From a virus, in IMG/VR virus record IMGVR_UViG_3300045971_000577, positions 305,146 through 369,145 of that record: a stretch of DNA of 64,000 bases; one strand, 5' to 3'. Below are positions 46,085-53,162 of this stretch, one piece after another. The notes beneath the pieces are model-generated. The model searched no databases. It had not been told where the DNA came from and worked only from the letters and a program-made list of their open reading frames with translations. Position 1 is the stretch's first letter. Every line of letters begins with the position of its first letter. Made by a program: the position numbers and the translations under genes.

Positions 46085-46092
46085 AATAAATA
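46085..46092 (+). promoter_or_regulatory. Possible weak late promoter box
   Basis: AATAAATA (one mismatch to the local GATAAATA box), plus strand, 40 bp before ATG 46133. Confidence 0.35.
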
Positions 46093-46132
46093 GTAGTTAA
46101 TAAAACAGTCACTAAGCCGTAACGGGAGTATA

Positions 46133-46705
46133 ATGTCGCATTTTGCTAAAATAGAAAATAATTCAGTAACACAAGTAATAGTCGCAGAGCAGTCTTTTAT
46201 CGACACTATGTCTGGTACATGGATTCAAACATCATATAATACTCGTGGTGGAATACACTACGGATCTGATAATCAACCCGACGGTGGTATAGCACTACGG
46301 GGAAACTACGCAGGTATCGGGTATGTTTACGATAGCATACTAGATGTCTTTTATCCGCCCAAGCCCAACAATTTATATCAGTTAAACGAGACTGTCTTCT
46401 TATGGGAACTAAAACCGGAGTATAGTCCGTTAGTTACTGCCGTAACACAGTCGCCGTTACCTACACTACCTACCGGTGTAATCGATAATACTATTGTTGT
46501 GAACGGAGTAACTATTAAAGATGGTCAGTATGTGTTATTCCCGGATCTTACAGTCGAATCTGGTGTATACAAATATACAACCGCAACCGGGATATTTACT
46601 CGAGTACCGTATAACGATTTTTCAGTGGTGGTAGTCGGCGAAGATTATTCAATTGTGTACAAATATGTAAATATAGATTGGGTAGGTACTGCGGTACAGC
46701 CATAA
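46133..46705 (+). CDS. Conserved tail-associated protein
   Basis: 190 residues. MSHFAKIENNSVTQVIVAEQ, TWIQTSYNTRGGIHYG and RGNYAGIGYVYDSILDVFYP form a pattern seen in virion-associated proteins of cyanophage-like T4 relatives; I know no function for it. RBS GGGAG lies before ATG. It is the last gene of the plus-strand virion block and is followed immediately by a terminator. Confidence 0.72.
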   Translation: MSHFAKIENNSVTQVIVAEQSFIDTMSGTWIQTSYNTRGGIHYGSDNQPDGGIALRGNYAGIGYVYDSILDVFYPPKPNNLYQLNETVFLWELKPEYSPLVTAVTQSPLPTLPTGVIDNTIVVNGVTIKDGQYVLFPDLTVESGVYKYTTATGIFTRVPYNDFSVVVVGEDYSIVYKYVNIDWVGTAVQP

Positions 46706-46706
46706 T

Positions 46707-46728
46707 AAAAGGAGCCTAGGCTCCTTTT
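46707..46728. terminator. Bidirectional terminator between convergent operons
   Basis: AAAAGGAGCC-TA-GGCTCCTTTT, perfect 10-bp arms with A/T tails on both sides. It overlaps the stop codon of the minus-strand gene at 46727. Confidence 0.88.
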
Positions 46729-47224
46729 ATCTTCTCATCTTTGCCGCATCCTCTGCGGCTTCCTTGCTAAACACCGGCTGCAAACAACTCTTGTGCATCA
46801 CCGTGATACCTATAATTTCCGACCCTGTATAAGTTGGCGACGGTTTAGACGAACACGGTCCGGTGATCCAAACATTGCGAGCCCCCACTTTACCGACACG
46901 TTGCGTGCTGGTGCCGCTATTGTCTGCCGAACTATTGCCAGTGATGGGAATCGCAACCGCGAGTGTAGTTTCGCAGCCCTGACGTGGTTTGGCATAGGCC
47001 GTCTTAGCTTCTTGAGTGACAGTCGCTTTTTCTTTCGTCTTTTTGCCGCGCCCATATATCCATTCTAGAAACTGTTCAAATGTTTCTTTAGGTAGTCCTA
47101 TTTCCCTGAGACGTTGATTTCTAGCACGCCAATCTCTTTCAAGTTCGGCTTGCTTAGCCTTTGTTATCTTTTCTTTACGCTTCTTATACGAAGTGGTAGT
47201 CAATGCCGGACTTGCTAGACTCAT
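46727..47224 (-). CDS. Conserved phage protein of unknown function
   Basis: 165 residues: a Lys/Arg-rich helical N-terminal third (KKRKEKITKAKQAELERDWR), a low-complexity middle and a conserved C-terminal patch YTGSEIIGITVMHKSCLQPV with AAEDAAKMRR. I recall this C-terminal patch from hypothetical proteins in many tailed phages, without a known function. It is last in a minus-strand operon; the start overlaps the upstream stop by 4 bp. Confidence 0.75.
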   Translation of the reverse strand: MSLASPALTTTSYKKRKEKITKAKQAELERDWRARNQRLREIGLPKETFEQFLEWIYGRGKKTKEKATVTQEAKTAYAKPRQGCETTLAVAIPITGNSSADNSGTSTQRVGKVGARNVWITGPCSSKPSPTYTGSEIIGITVMHKSCLQPVFSKEAAEDAAKMRR

Positions 47225-47457
47225 TTCTTGATTGAAAATCTCTTTAGATATTCTTGTGCATCGGGTATCAGATTATCGAGATTTACTTCCTCGACCGCAT
47301 AAAATCTCTGCTTCATTGCTAATTCTGTTGAATACTGTGCCATTAGTTCAGATGCGTATTTGTGATCATCTTCACTAACATTATTATACCAATCCAGCAG
47401 TGTCTCTGGATCACAGCCGAGTAAGAAGTTTAGATTTCCCCTATCGTACTCATTCAT
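47221..47457 (-). CDS. Small conserved phage protein
   Basis: 78 residues from ATG 47457 (MNEYDRGNLNFLLG). The core CDPETLLDWYNNVSEDDHKYA with a following helix resembles short phage proteins of unknown role. It overlaps the upstream gene by 8 bp; the longer frame (to 47487) overlaps that gene further and begins with a non-ATG-supported stretch. Confidence 0.68.
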   Translation of the reverse strand: MNEYDRGNLNFLLGCDPETLLDWYNNVSEDDHKYASELMAQYSTELAMKQRFYAVEEVNLDNLIPDAQEYLKRFSIKK

Positions 47458-47632
47458 CTTTGACACCAATAGTTTTAGCATATACACGAATAGCGTGTGC
47501 TGCCCTATAACAACCTGCCCCTTCGTTATGTTCGCCGGAATATACTCTTGCTTGCTCTTCTGCTATCTCAGCACATCTTTCGGCAACAAGTTTAGCGAGT
47601 ACTATCCATTCAGGATGAGATGTTTTATCCAT
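47450..47632 (-). CDS. Small hypothetical helical protein
   Basis: 60 residues, helical (VLAKLVAERCAEIAEEQARV; YRAAHAIRVYA), two cysteines. It overlaps neighbours on both sides by 8 bp in a compact operon. Function unknown. Confidence 0.62.
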   Translation of the reverse strand: MDKTSHPEWIVLAKLVAERCAEIAEEQARVYSGEHNEGAGCYRAAHAIRVYAKTIGVKDE

Positions 47633-47852
47633 GAGTTAGTATCCAATCATCGTCATCTGTTATATCTTCGTAGTCAATATTTTCGGGAGTAAAATCATCC
47701 TGATATCCATTCCTGAACATAGTTACCGCTTCAATTAAATCCAAGGCTTCTCGCTTTGTAAGATACAGCCGTGCATTATTTCGTTCAATCTCAATAATAA
47801 CCGTATTGCCACTGGCCCATTTGATTGTTGTAAGTTTTGACGGGGTTAGCAT
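47625..47852 (-). CDS. Small acidic hypothetical protein
   Basis: 75 residues: an N-terminal beta part (TTIKWASGNTVIIEIERN), a helix (TKREALDLIEAVTMFR) and an acidic tail (YEDITDDDDW). It overlaps the exonuclease-like gene by one base. Function unknown. Confidence 0.62.
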   Translation of the reverse strand: MLTPSKLTTIKWASGNTVIIEIERNNARLYLTKREALDLIEAVTMFRNGYQDDFTPENIDYEDITDDDDWILTHG

Positions 47853-48370
47853 TACTTACCTTGTTTCGTTCTTGCCAACATCTTCAGCAATGCTTCGGCA
47901 TTACCCTTTGCATCATCCACAGGATTGTGCGTGTGCTTTGTTTCACGAAGATGTTTGAATGTGGCGTATAGATCTCGTTCCATGCCCTTGTAGAAAGAAC
48001 CCATATTAGCAGATGACCAACCAAACGGATTACGTCCAAGTTGATGCCAGAAGTAATAATTCATGAAAGCATAATCGAACCCGTTATTATCTGCCCAGAA
48101 AATTGGGCGCTTGCCAGGAATTTCTTTTTGCAACCATGCTTCGAAGTTCTGCATCGCATCCCGCGGGTCAGGAAACTTCATGGTTTGTTCTCGAGAGAAG
48201 CCACTAATTGCGAGAGCTTCAGGAATGTAGATCTCGGAGATAGGCTTCAGTTCAGCGTAAAAGGTTCGCTGAAATCCTGCTTCGACAATGACTGCACCAA
48301 AACAAATCATTGAGTGCATACCAGGACACGGACCGTCGGATTCGATATCTACCATTACATTTTGTGACAT
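47852..48370 (-). CDS. DEDD-type 3'-5' exonuclease (DnaQ/RNase T-like)
   Basis: 172 residues. VMVDIESDGPCPGMHSMICF gives Exo I (D8, E10), FWADNNGFDYAFMNYYFW gives Exo II (D98 region) and THNPVDDAKGNAEAL gives Exo III (H/D). The order and spacing fit a DnaQ-like 3'-5' exonuclease acting on DNA or RNA ends. The gene is first in its operon behind a near-consensus sigma70-type promoter, suggesting early expression. Confidence 0.85.
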   Translation of the reverse strand: MSQNVMVDIESDGPCPGMHSMICFGAVIVEAGFQRTFYAELKPISEIYIPEALAISGFSREQTMKFPDPRDAMQNFEAWLQKEIPGKRPIFWADNNGFDYAFMNYYFWHQLGRNPFGWSSANMGSFYKGMERDLYATFKHLRETKHTHNPVDDAKGNAEALLKMLARTKQGK

Positions 48371-48397
48371 AGTCTACTTTCTATTAGTTACTGTACA

Positions 48398-48426
48398 ATT
48401 ATACAGCAAATACAAAGAGATGTCAA
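48398..48426 (-). promoter_or_regulatory. Sigma70-type promoter of the exonuclease operon
   Basis: Minus strand: TTGACA (48426-48421), 17 bp, TATAAT (48403-48398); fully consensus. The -35 overlaps the stop codon of the upstream gene. Confidence 0.85.
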
Positions 48427-48788
48427 TACGGAATAATGGTTCCGTTTAGTTTCGAAGCTAGTGTAATGTTTGGAAGAATCAGGAACTGTAGATCAATCTG
48501 ACTACGTGGGAAAGGCTCAAATAGAATTTGATAGATAGATGTTGCTGCACCATACCGTACCATATAGCTTGCTAGGCCAAGTGTCGTAGTCTTATCAAAT
48601 ACTGTGTAGATGATATTGCCTAATCCATTGTTCATTGTGGAGAAATAGTAAACACTAGACCCACCATAATCACCGTAAGGTATAACGGAGTTTGTTTTGA
48701 TTGCATTGATTACCTGAGCCACGTTAGCCGAAATAGCAACTGTATTGTCGGTGGTGCTTACGCCGGTAGATGGATATGGATATTGCAT
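48423..48788 (-). CDS. Hypothetical protein
   Basis: 121 residues, no membrane segment. Tyr/Ser/Thr-rich N-terminus (MQYPYPSTGVSTTDNT), then TVFDKTTTLGLASYMVRYGA. No motif recognised. Its stop codon forms part of the next gene's -35 box. A GATAAATA sequence lies 4 bp upstream of the start, but it also encodes the end of the upstream gene. Confidence 0.6.
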   Translation of the reverse strand: MQYPYPSTGVSTTDNTVAISANVAQVINAIKTNSVIPYGDYGGSSVYYFSTMNNGLGNIIYTVFDKTTTLGLASYMVRYGAATSIYQILFEPFPRSQIDLQFLILPNITLASKLNGTIIPY

Positions 48789-48791
48789 CTA

Positions 48792-49061
48792 TTATTTATC
48801 AGGATCGAGCTTCAGTATACGCTCTTCGATCACCAGTTTTGTTTTGTCCGCACCGACCGCAAGATGTCCAAGCACGTACACCAATCCACCGCATGCAACA
48901 TATGTAAATAAATTACCCACAATCAGTGCGACCAGAATTAACAAGATTCCGAATGCAGAAATAAACCGTCCAGTAGTTGTGGCGGTAGTATGAATTACCC
49001 ACAGCTCGCCAAGATTCATCTTGTTGATCTTTTCAATCAAATCATTCTTTGCATCACTCAC
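48792..49061 (-). CDS. Small membrane protein with two transmembrane segments
   Basis: 89 residues if started at the GTG at 49061, which overlaps the upstream stop by 8 bp. Two hydrophobic helices: FGILLILVALIVGNLFTYVA (about 37-56) and a shorter VACGGLVYVLGHLAVGA. The tail is charged (VIEERILKLDPDK). No family recognised; an inner-membrane host-interaction protein is plausible. Confidence 0.6.
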   Translation of the reverse strand: MSDAKNDLIEKINKMNLGELWVIHTTATTTGRFISAFGILLILVALIVGNLFTYVACGGLVYVLGHLAVGADKTKLVIEERILKLDPDK

Positions 49062-49749
49062 AGATTTCGCCCTTCAGTTTATAGAAATCTAACATCTCAA
49101 AAAATACACCAGGACAGTGTAAAAAATGACATCCTATCTGTTCCTCTAATATATCACGCGGAATACTAGGTACCAGCGATGTATCTTTTACTGCTTGTAC
49201 ATAATACGAAAATAAATCAGATAATGCGACCGGATCCATCCTTACGTTTCTAAAAGTATCAAATCTATATCTATGATTACGCACAATAGAATGTTGTCTG
49301 TATAACACGTGATTAGTAATGAACTCGACTACAGCAGCCTGAAAATCTATTAGTTCATTATTAAATAATATCAAATTATAAACAGATAGATCTTCATACG
49401 CTGCTCGCTCAAATGCATCAAATGGTAAAAATCCTATCCAATCACATCTATTGTCAGAACACATATTGCCTGATAATTTGTTGAACTTTGGGATGACCTT
49501 AGTAACACATTCTGCCATTACCTGCTCAAACATGGAGTTACATTCGAAGCTCCATCCGAAACTAACACGTAGAGATGCATTCTGTTCGATTATTTTCTTT
49601 ATACTCCGATCATCACCGGATTCAGAAGATCTAGGATATAGCCTACGACGATTTAATTGAGATAGTATCGGCCTATGGAGATCAACTATAATGTGATCAT
49701 GAAACCCAACCGGGCATGAAGTTGCTCTTGAAAGAATGAATCGATCCAT
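49054..49749 (-). CDS. Hypothetical protein
   Basis: 231 residues with several cysteine and histidine residues (CSDNRCDW; CHFLHCPGVFFEML) and aromatic-rich helices. No recognised domain. ATG 49749. A hairpin ATCAGATA-TT-TATCTGAT containing GATAAATA covers 49749-49766 at the very start. Confidence 0.6.
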   Translation of the reverse strand: MDRFILSRATSCPVGFHDHIIVDLHRPILSQLNRRRLYPRSSESGDDRSIKKIIEQNASLRVSFGWSFECNSMFEQVMAECVTKVIPKFNKLSGNMCSDNRCDWIGFLPFDAFERAAYEDLSVYNLILFNNELIDFQAAVVEFITNHVLYRQHSIVRNHRYRFDTFRNVRMDPVALSDLFSYYVQAVKDTSLVPSIPRDILEEQIGCHFLHCPGVFFEMLDFYKLKGEICE

Positions 49750-49782
49750 CAGATATTTATCTGATAGATGATTAGTTAGGTG

Positions 49783-49965
49783 TTAGTCAGCTTTACTCAT
49801 CAGACTCCATACCAATAGTGGTATCCACCCAATTATAGTCCACCCGACTAGTAAGTTTACCCATATACACACGGTCTTGTGTTTATGATTTCGTGACCGT
49901 GCAATAAAGGTTGGCAGAAACATTACCAACAACAGTAAAATCAGAACAATGACTTCCCCGAACAT
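49783..49965 (-). CDS. Superinfection-immunity-like membrane protein (T4 Imm-type family)
   Basis: 60 residues with two transmembrane helices. FLPTFIARSRNHKHKTVCIW followed by NLLVGWTIIGWIPLLVWSL is the pattern of the superinfection-immunity family, which includes T4 Imm and many short bacterial and phage proteins. T4 Imm blocks DNA entry from superinfecting T-even phages at the inner membrane. The gene lies downstream of an early-type promoter at 50223-50251, with one small gene between. Confidence 0.8.
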   Translation of the reverse strand: MFGEVIVLILLLLVMFLPTFIARSRNHKHKTVCIWVNLLVGWTIIGWIPLLVWSLMSKAD

Positions 49966-49967
49966 GA

Positions 49968-50147
49968 TTAGCCCTCGTATTCGTCACGCTGAACAATATC
50001 GAAGTAGTCGTAGCATAACACACGATGTCCGTACTTCACTTCAATCTTGCGTGAGTTTGGATCCGTAAAACCGCCGGCAGTTATCTCCACAGTTATCTTA
50101 CACAACTCAACCTCAATGATGCGTTCTATATCTGCTCTTGTCAACAT
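49968..50147 (-). CDS. Small hypothetical protein (59 residues)
   Basis: ATG 50147 to TAA 49968. The sequence starts MLTRADIERIIEVELCKITV and ends YFDIVQRDEYEG; KIEVKYGHRVLCYDYF forms a beta hairpin. It ends 2 bp before the immunity-like gene and shares its promoter. AAGAAAG lies upstream of the start. Function unknown. Confidence 0.62.
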   Translation of the reverse strand: MLTRADIERIIEVELCKITVEITAGGFTDPNSRKIEVKYGHRVLCYDYFDIVQRDEYEG

Positions 50148-50181
50148 TTTGTTCTTTCTTGGCTGTTAGTTTGGTCGGTAT

Positions 50182-50204
50182 AATCGTCAGAAATTCTGAC
50201 GATT
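50182..50204 (-). promoter_or_regulatory. Leader hairpin (perfect 11-bp inverted repeat)
   Basis: AATCGTCAGAA-A-TTCTGACGATT in the untranslated leader between the promoter at 50223-50251 and the 59-residue gene. There is no T-run after it, so an mRNA-stability, attenuation or protein-binding role is more likely than termination. Confidence 0.75.
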
Positions 50205-50215
50205 AAATAGATCTC

Positions 50216-50223
50216 TATTTATA
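50216..50223 (-). promoter_or_regulatory. Late promoter box TATAAATA next to an early promoter
   Basis: Exact T4-type late octamer TATAAATA on the minus strand. It is separated from the early -10 TACAAT by no bases (they share one), so the operon could be expressed both early and late. Confidence 0.45.
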
Positions 50224-50251
50224 TTGTAGCGGCCAGCATGTACATAGTCAA
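50223..50251 (-). promoter_or_regulatory. Sigma70-type promoter of the immunity operon
   Basis: TTGACT (50251-50246), 17 bp, TACAAT (50228-50223) on the minus strand. The -35 overlaps the stop codon of the last array gene. Confidence 0.75.
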
Positions 50252-50541
50252 CCGCCAGGCACCAATCCGTTTGCAAGTCTGAATGCCAGCAGGTCCTCTT
50301 CGTATCGGAATCTAAACTCTAGTGGTGTCTTCTTATGGATACCAAAATAACACCATCTGTCATCTTTTGTACCTAACGTGTGCTTACACCAACTATAGCA
50401 TTCCCTTGCTTTCTTTATTTCAGCCTCTGTTGCCCTACCGTAACCGGTTGCTTCAGTAAATACCGGAGTATTCCACCATGTCCATGTTGAGGTAGTCGGG
50501 GCAAGTGGTGTGACAGGAAGAATATACCTATACGGCATCAT
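50248..50541 (-). CDS. Array paralogue 16 (last gene), FKLRFG-tail family
   Basis: 97 residues. The C-terminal signature is EEDLLAFRLANGL followed by a short VPGG tail. The N-terminal 45 residues are Pro/Thr/Trp-rich and longer than in relatives. The start overlaps the upstream stop by 4 bp (ATGA). The core pattern is helix with Trp/Cys, beta hairpin (WCYFGIHKKTPLEFRFRY), then the signature helix. Function unknown. Confidence 0.75.
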   Translation of the reverse strand: MMPYRYILPVTPLAPTTSTWTWWNTPVFTEATGYGRATEAEIKKARECYSWCKHTLGTKDDRWCYFGIHKKTPLEFRFRYEEDLLAFRLANGLVPGG

Positions 50542-50753
50542 ACGCCGTTAGCCAACCTAAATATAGTTGCATCCTGTGCGGTAGCAAATAGGAATATCCA
50601 GTTCGATGTGTCGTCATGCTTCCACAGATGTCCGTATGAACTTAGATTACATTCACACCAAGAACGAAGTTGACGTAACAATTCGTTCTGTTGTTTATAT
50701 TGTCGATCGGTAAGATTCGTGTTGATATGAACTATATGCCAGGGCGAAATCAT
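50538..50753 (-). CDS. Array paralogue 15, FKLRFG-tail family
   Basis: 71 residues ending ATAQDATIFRLANGV. The middle is NELLRQLRSWCECNLSSYGH (helix) and WIFLFAT (strand). ATGA overlap with the upstream member. Function unknown. Confidence 0.75.
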   Translation of the reverse strand: MISPWHIVHINTNLTDRQYKQQNELLRQLRSWCECNLSSYGHLWKHDDTSNWIFLFATAQDATIFRLANGV

Positions 50754-50971
50754 ACGTTATAAGTTAGTTTGAAGGCCAATGCAGATTCCTGTTCTGAAAT
50801 GATTAGAGCTGTCGGGTAATAGTGGCCTATATCGTCCCATGTGAACCTATGGTCTACTTCATTCATAAACAGCCATGCTCTCATTGCTGCATATCGTTCA
50901 TAGATGGCACGGTTAGTGGTGTTACCCGTGAGTTCAAATACTTTGTGTAATGAAATACATTCTTCGTTCAT
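50750..50971 (-). CDS. Array paralogue 14, FKLRFG-tail family
   Basis: 73 residues ending SEQESALAFKLTYNV. Helix YERYAAMRAWLFMNEVDHRF precedes a short hairpin (YYPTALIIS). ATGA overlap with the upstream member. Function unknown. Confidence 0.75.
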   Translation of the reverse strand: MNEECISLHKVFELTGNTTNRAIYERYAAMRAWLFMNEVDHRFTWDDIGHYYPTALIISEQESALAFKLTYNV

Positions 50972-51183
50972 AATCCAAATCTCAATTTAAACATTAGTGC
51001 ATCTTCATTTCGCATATTTATTCCAGTTGCCCATGGAGCCCATTGCGGATACTTCACAAACGAATATTTAATATTTTGTTCTTTCAGCCAAGCTTCATAC
51101 ACCTTCAGCTCTGCTATGTGCGCCTTTACACGCAACATAATAGGATATGGAAATTGGATAGTAATATTATCGGGCCTAATCAT
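50968..51183 (-). CDS. Array paralogue 13, FKLRFG-tail family
   Basis: 71 residues from ATG 51183 (MIRPDNITIQFPYPIM), which keeps the overlap with the upstream gene to 8 bp. The frame is open to 51231. It ends RNEDALMFKLRFGL, after helix ELKVYEAWLKEQNIKYSF and a short hairpin. Function unknown. Confidence 0.75.
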   Translation of the reverse strand: MIRPDNITIQFPYPIMLRVKAHIAELKVYEAWLKEQNIKYSFVKYPQWAPWATGINMRNEDALMFKLRFGL

Positions 51184-51406
51184 ACTGATATCCTTGTTGG
51201 CATATATCGCCAAAGGCAAGTCTGAACGCAAGTAGGTCTTCTTCGCTATATATTTTCACCAATGCAAGATATGTTTCGCCGTTGATCCATGATACTCCGC
51301 CCTGCGGATCGAGCCAGGCCCTGCCATTGGTTCTAATCCATTCTATCATTTGCTGATATAGCTTAGGATGATTCCAACAACCTACTAGACGTTGATTTAT
51401 TATCAT
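51176..51406 (-). CDS. Array paralogue 12, FKLRFG-tail family with extended C-terminus
   Basis: 76 residues. The signature SEEDLLAFRLAFGD is followed by ICQQGYQYD, a 9-residue extension absent from most members, suggesting loss of the usual stop. Helix LYQQMIEWIRTNGRAWLDPQ lies upstream. ATGA overlap with the upstream member. Confidence 0.75.
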   Translation of the reverse strand: MIINQRLVGCWNHPKLYQQMIEWIRTNGRAWLDPQGGVSWINGETYLALVKIYSEEDLLAFRLAFGDICQQGYQYD

Positions 51407-51639
51407 ATGTTGAACTTTAGTTTGAATGCAATAGCATCCTGATCTTCAAGGAATACACCGACCCGCCTTCCGTCACGTATACCCCATTCTATGTCTGTGC
51501 CAACCGTAGAAAATAGCCATTCCTGTACCTCATACGGAATACCCGAATATGATTGTATGTCCGGGAATGCTACATATATCTTCTGCGGGTTAATTTCAAA
51601 GATATTAAACATCCCTAATCTTGTATCTCTGTATATCAT
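51403..51639 (-). CDS. Array paralogue 11, FKLRFG-tail family
   Basis: 78 residues with the clearest family layout: helix VQEWLFSTVGTDIEWGI, strand RRVGVFLED, signature QDAIAFKLKFNI. ATGA overlap with the upstream member. Function unknown. Confidence 0.78.
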   Translation of the reverse strand: MIYRDTRLGMFNIFEINPQKIYVAFPDIQSYSGIPYEVQEWLFSTVGTDIEWGIRDGRRVGVFLEDQDAIAFKLKFNI

Positions 51640-51863
51640 ACACCGGCCTTTATCCTAAATACAACAATAGATTCCGGATCCGGAAAGATAACCGTTCCAA
51701 TAATGCTGTATATCTCGCCGCCCAACTCCTTTATTATACACCGTTGGGCCGCAGACATTCTTAAATGAATCCATATACTATCGGACAGTGGATAATTAAC
51801 TGTGGCAGGGTTACCGACACAAAGCCTCCACATCTCATTTACTTCAACAAAGTCTGAACTCAT
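51636..51863 (-). CDS. Array paralogue 10, divergent FKLRFG-tail family
   Basis: 75 residues ending DPESIVVFRIKAGV, a diverged signature. It contains SIWIHLRMSAAQRCIIKELG (helix) and IIGTVIFPD (strand). ATGA overlap with the upstream member. Function unknown. Confidence 0.72.
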   Translation of the reverse strand: MSSDFVEVNEMWRLCVGNPATVNYPLSDSIWIHLRMSAAQRCIIKELGGEIYSIIGTVIFPDPESIVVFRIKAGV

Positions 51864-52063
51864 AAATCAAACGTCAATCTAAAAGCAAGTGCATCAGTGT
51901 CGTGGAAGAAAATAATAGCGACCGGAACTTCATCTTCGTATATCCAACGCCAAGGTGACTTACTTTCTTTTGAATATACATTTTCAATCAGCCACGGCGA
52001 ATACATGTAGTATGCATTATTATATTTTTCATCGAAGAGGATATTTAATTTTACTCGTACCAT
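51860..52063 (-). CDS. Array paralogue 9, FKLRFG-tail family
   Basis: 67 residues ending HDTDALAFRLTFDL. Hairpin WRWIYEDEVPVAIIFF precedes it. Unlike its neighbours it is not overlapped by an upstream gene: a decayed member and 25 bp lie in front, with a TATAAT-like sequence 13-18 bp before ATG. Confidence 0.72.
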   Translation of the reverse strand: MVRVKLNILFDEKYNNAYYMYSPWLIENVYSKESKSPWRWIYEDEVPVAIIFFHDTDALAFRLTFDL

Positions 52064-52088
52064 TAGCGTTGCATTATAGTCTTACAAA

Positions 52089-52157
52089 TTATATACTGAA
52101 CGTTAGCTTAAAAGCTAACAATTTCAAATACCGGTTGATAGTACGGTCCGAGATATT
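52089..52157 (-). pseudogene. Remnant of an array paralogue (C-terminal fragment only)
   Basis: In a different frame from the overlapping gene, the sequence reads INRYLKLLAFKLTFSI and a stop (TAA at 52091-52089). LLAFKLTFSI is the family C-terminal signature. No normal start or N-terminal half is left, only a weak GTG at 52157. It appears to be what remains after a deletion that joined the previous member to it out of frame. Confidence 0.65.
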
Positions 52158-52341
52158 TTCCACCAAACTTCAATATGAACGCCGCAGCATCGGGTTCATC
52201 ACGGAATGCATACACCAACATATTATTTAATGCATTTAATGGAACTGCTTGATAATAGGCACGAAAGCAGTTGTCCGTCATCCACCTAGCATGGCTACCA
52301 GAAAATTCAACCTTAACATGATGTTCGAATAGTCTTGTCAT
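52108..52341 (-). CDS. Array paralogue 8, FKLRFG-tail family with read-through tail
   Basis: 77 residues. The signature EPDAAAFILKFGG is followed by 17 foreign residues (KYLGPYYQPVFEIVSF) encoded by the out-of-frame remains of the next paralogue. ATG 52341 overlaps the stop of the GTG-start member by 4 bp. It may have lost function or gained a new tail. Confidence 0.7.
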   Translation of the reverse strand: MTRLFEHHVKVEFSGSHARWMTDNCFRAYYQAVPLNALNNMLVYAFRDEPDAAAFILKFGGKYLGPYYQPVFEIVSF

Positions 52342-52517
52342 CCAAACCTTAACTTATATAGTACGCAATGTTCTTCTTCCATAAACCAAACTAAGCCAAA
52401 GGAGAACTCAATAGGAATGTTGTTGTCCATTGCCCATTCTAGAATTTCGACGCTGGTCAGGTTCGTTATCGCCCCGAGGGGCGCCGAAGCCACAAATTTT
52501 GACAGATCCTGTATCAC
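52338..52517 (-). CDS. Array paralogue 7, GTG-start FKLRFG-tail family member
   Basis: 59 residues from GTG 52517, which overlaps the upstream stop as GTGA, exactly mirroring the ATGA overlaps elsewhere. The protein reads IQDLSKFVASAPLGAITNLT, then VEILEWAMDNNIPIEF, strand FGLVWFME and signature EHCVLYKLRFG. Without it a 170-bp hole would interrupt an otherwise continuous array. Function unknown. Confidence 0.72.
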   Translation of the reverse strand: MIQDLSKFVASAPLGAITNLTSVEILEWAMDNNIPIEFSFGLVWFMEEEHCVLYKLRFG

Positions 52518-52774
52518 ACATTAAACCTTAACTTAAAGGCTAAGGCATCCTCAGAGAATCGAAACATATACACAACCATATTCTTATCTGGGAAGTTATT
52601 TACTATGTACCAATTATACTTGCAATGTTCGTTCAGCCATTCGTGGAGCTCGTCTCTGGTGCTTGCGACTAGGTAACGCTTCGTAGTAACCATATAGTTA
52701 AACGTTTCGAGTAAATGTATCGATTCGCTTACAGAATGTACTTCTACCTTGTCATAAGGTTTTGGATTACTCAT
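52514..52774 (-). CDS. Array paralogue 6, FKLRFG-tail family
   Basis: 86 residues. Helix STRDELHEWLNEHCKYNWYI, strand NMVVYMFRF, signature SEDALAFKLRFNV. ATGA overlap with the upstream member. Function unknown. Confidence 0.78.
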   Translation of the reverse strand: MSNPKPYDKVEVHSVSESIHLLETFNYMVTTKRYLVASTRDELHEWLNEHCKYNWYIVNNFPDKNMVVYMFRFSEDALAFKLRFNV

Positions 52775-52974
52775 AATCCAAACCTAAGCTTTATCATAGT
52801 AGCATATTCGGGATTGGTAAAGACGTAGCTTCCACCATGTTGGTCCCATCCGTTCGCCAATGCCGGCGCGCCGAAAGTTCTCCAACAGTAGATATAGAAC
52901 TCCATTTCTACATCCTGCGGAGACACATAGATCTCCCACCGCTTCCTATCTTCCCTATAAGTCAAAGGTCTCAT
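52771..52974 (-). CDS. Array paralogue 5, FKLRFG-tail family
   Basis: 67 residues ending NPEYATMIKLRFGL. Aromatic-rich middle (FYIYCWRTFGAPALANGWDQ). ATGA overlap with the upstream member. Function unknown. Confidence 0.75.
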   Translation of the reverse strand: MRPLTYREDRKRWEIYVSPQDVEMEFYIYCWRTFGAPALANGWDQHGGSYVFTNPEYATMIKLRFGL

Positions 52975-53162
52975 ACACCAAACTTCAACTTAAAGGCAGT
53001 AATGTTTTCTGGGTTGTTATAGAAGAATAGTTCCCACACCCCAGTCCTCGGGCCACTCAGTTCCCAGTTATAATCTATGCCCTGTGTTAGATTTTCATCC
53101 AGCCATCTCAACATAGCATTAGGCGCATAGCCTACAGCAGAATATATAGGACCGTATATCAT
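52971..53162 (-). CDS. Array paralogue 4, FKLRFG-tail family
   Basis: 63 residues, near the minimal unit: helix NAMLRWLDENLTQGIDYNWE, strand GVWELFFYN, signature NPENITAFKLKFGV. ATGA overlap with the upstream member. Function unknown. Confidence 0.78.
   Translation of the reverse strand: MIYGPIYSAVGYAPNAMLRWLDENLTQGIDYNWELSGPRTGVWELFFYNNPENITAFKLKFGV

Noticed and set aside
48793-48800. GATAAATA four bases before the start at 48788 as a late promoter
   Set aside because: It encodes the final Asp-Lys-stop of the upstream gene and would start transcription at the ATG; chance is likely. The same applies to 49754-49761.
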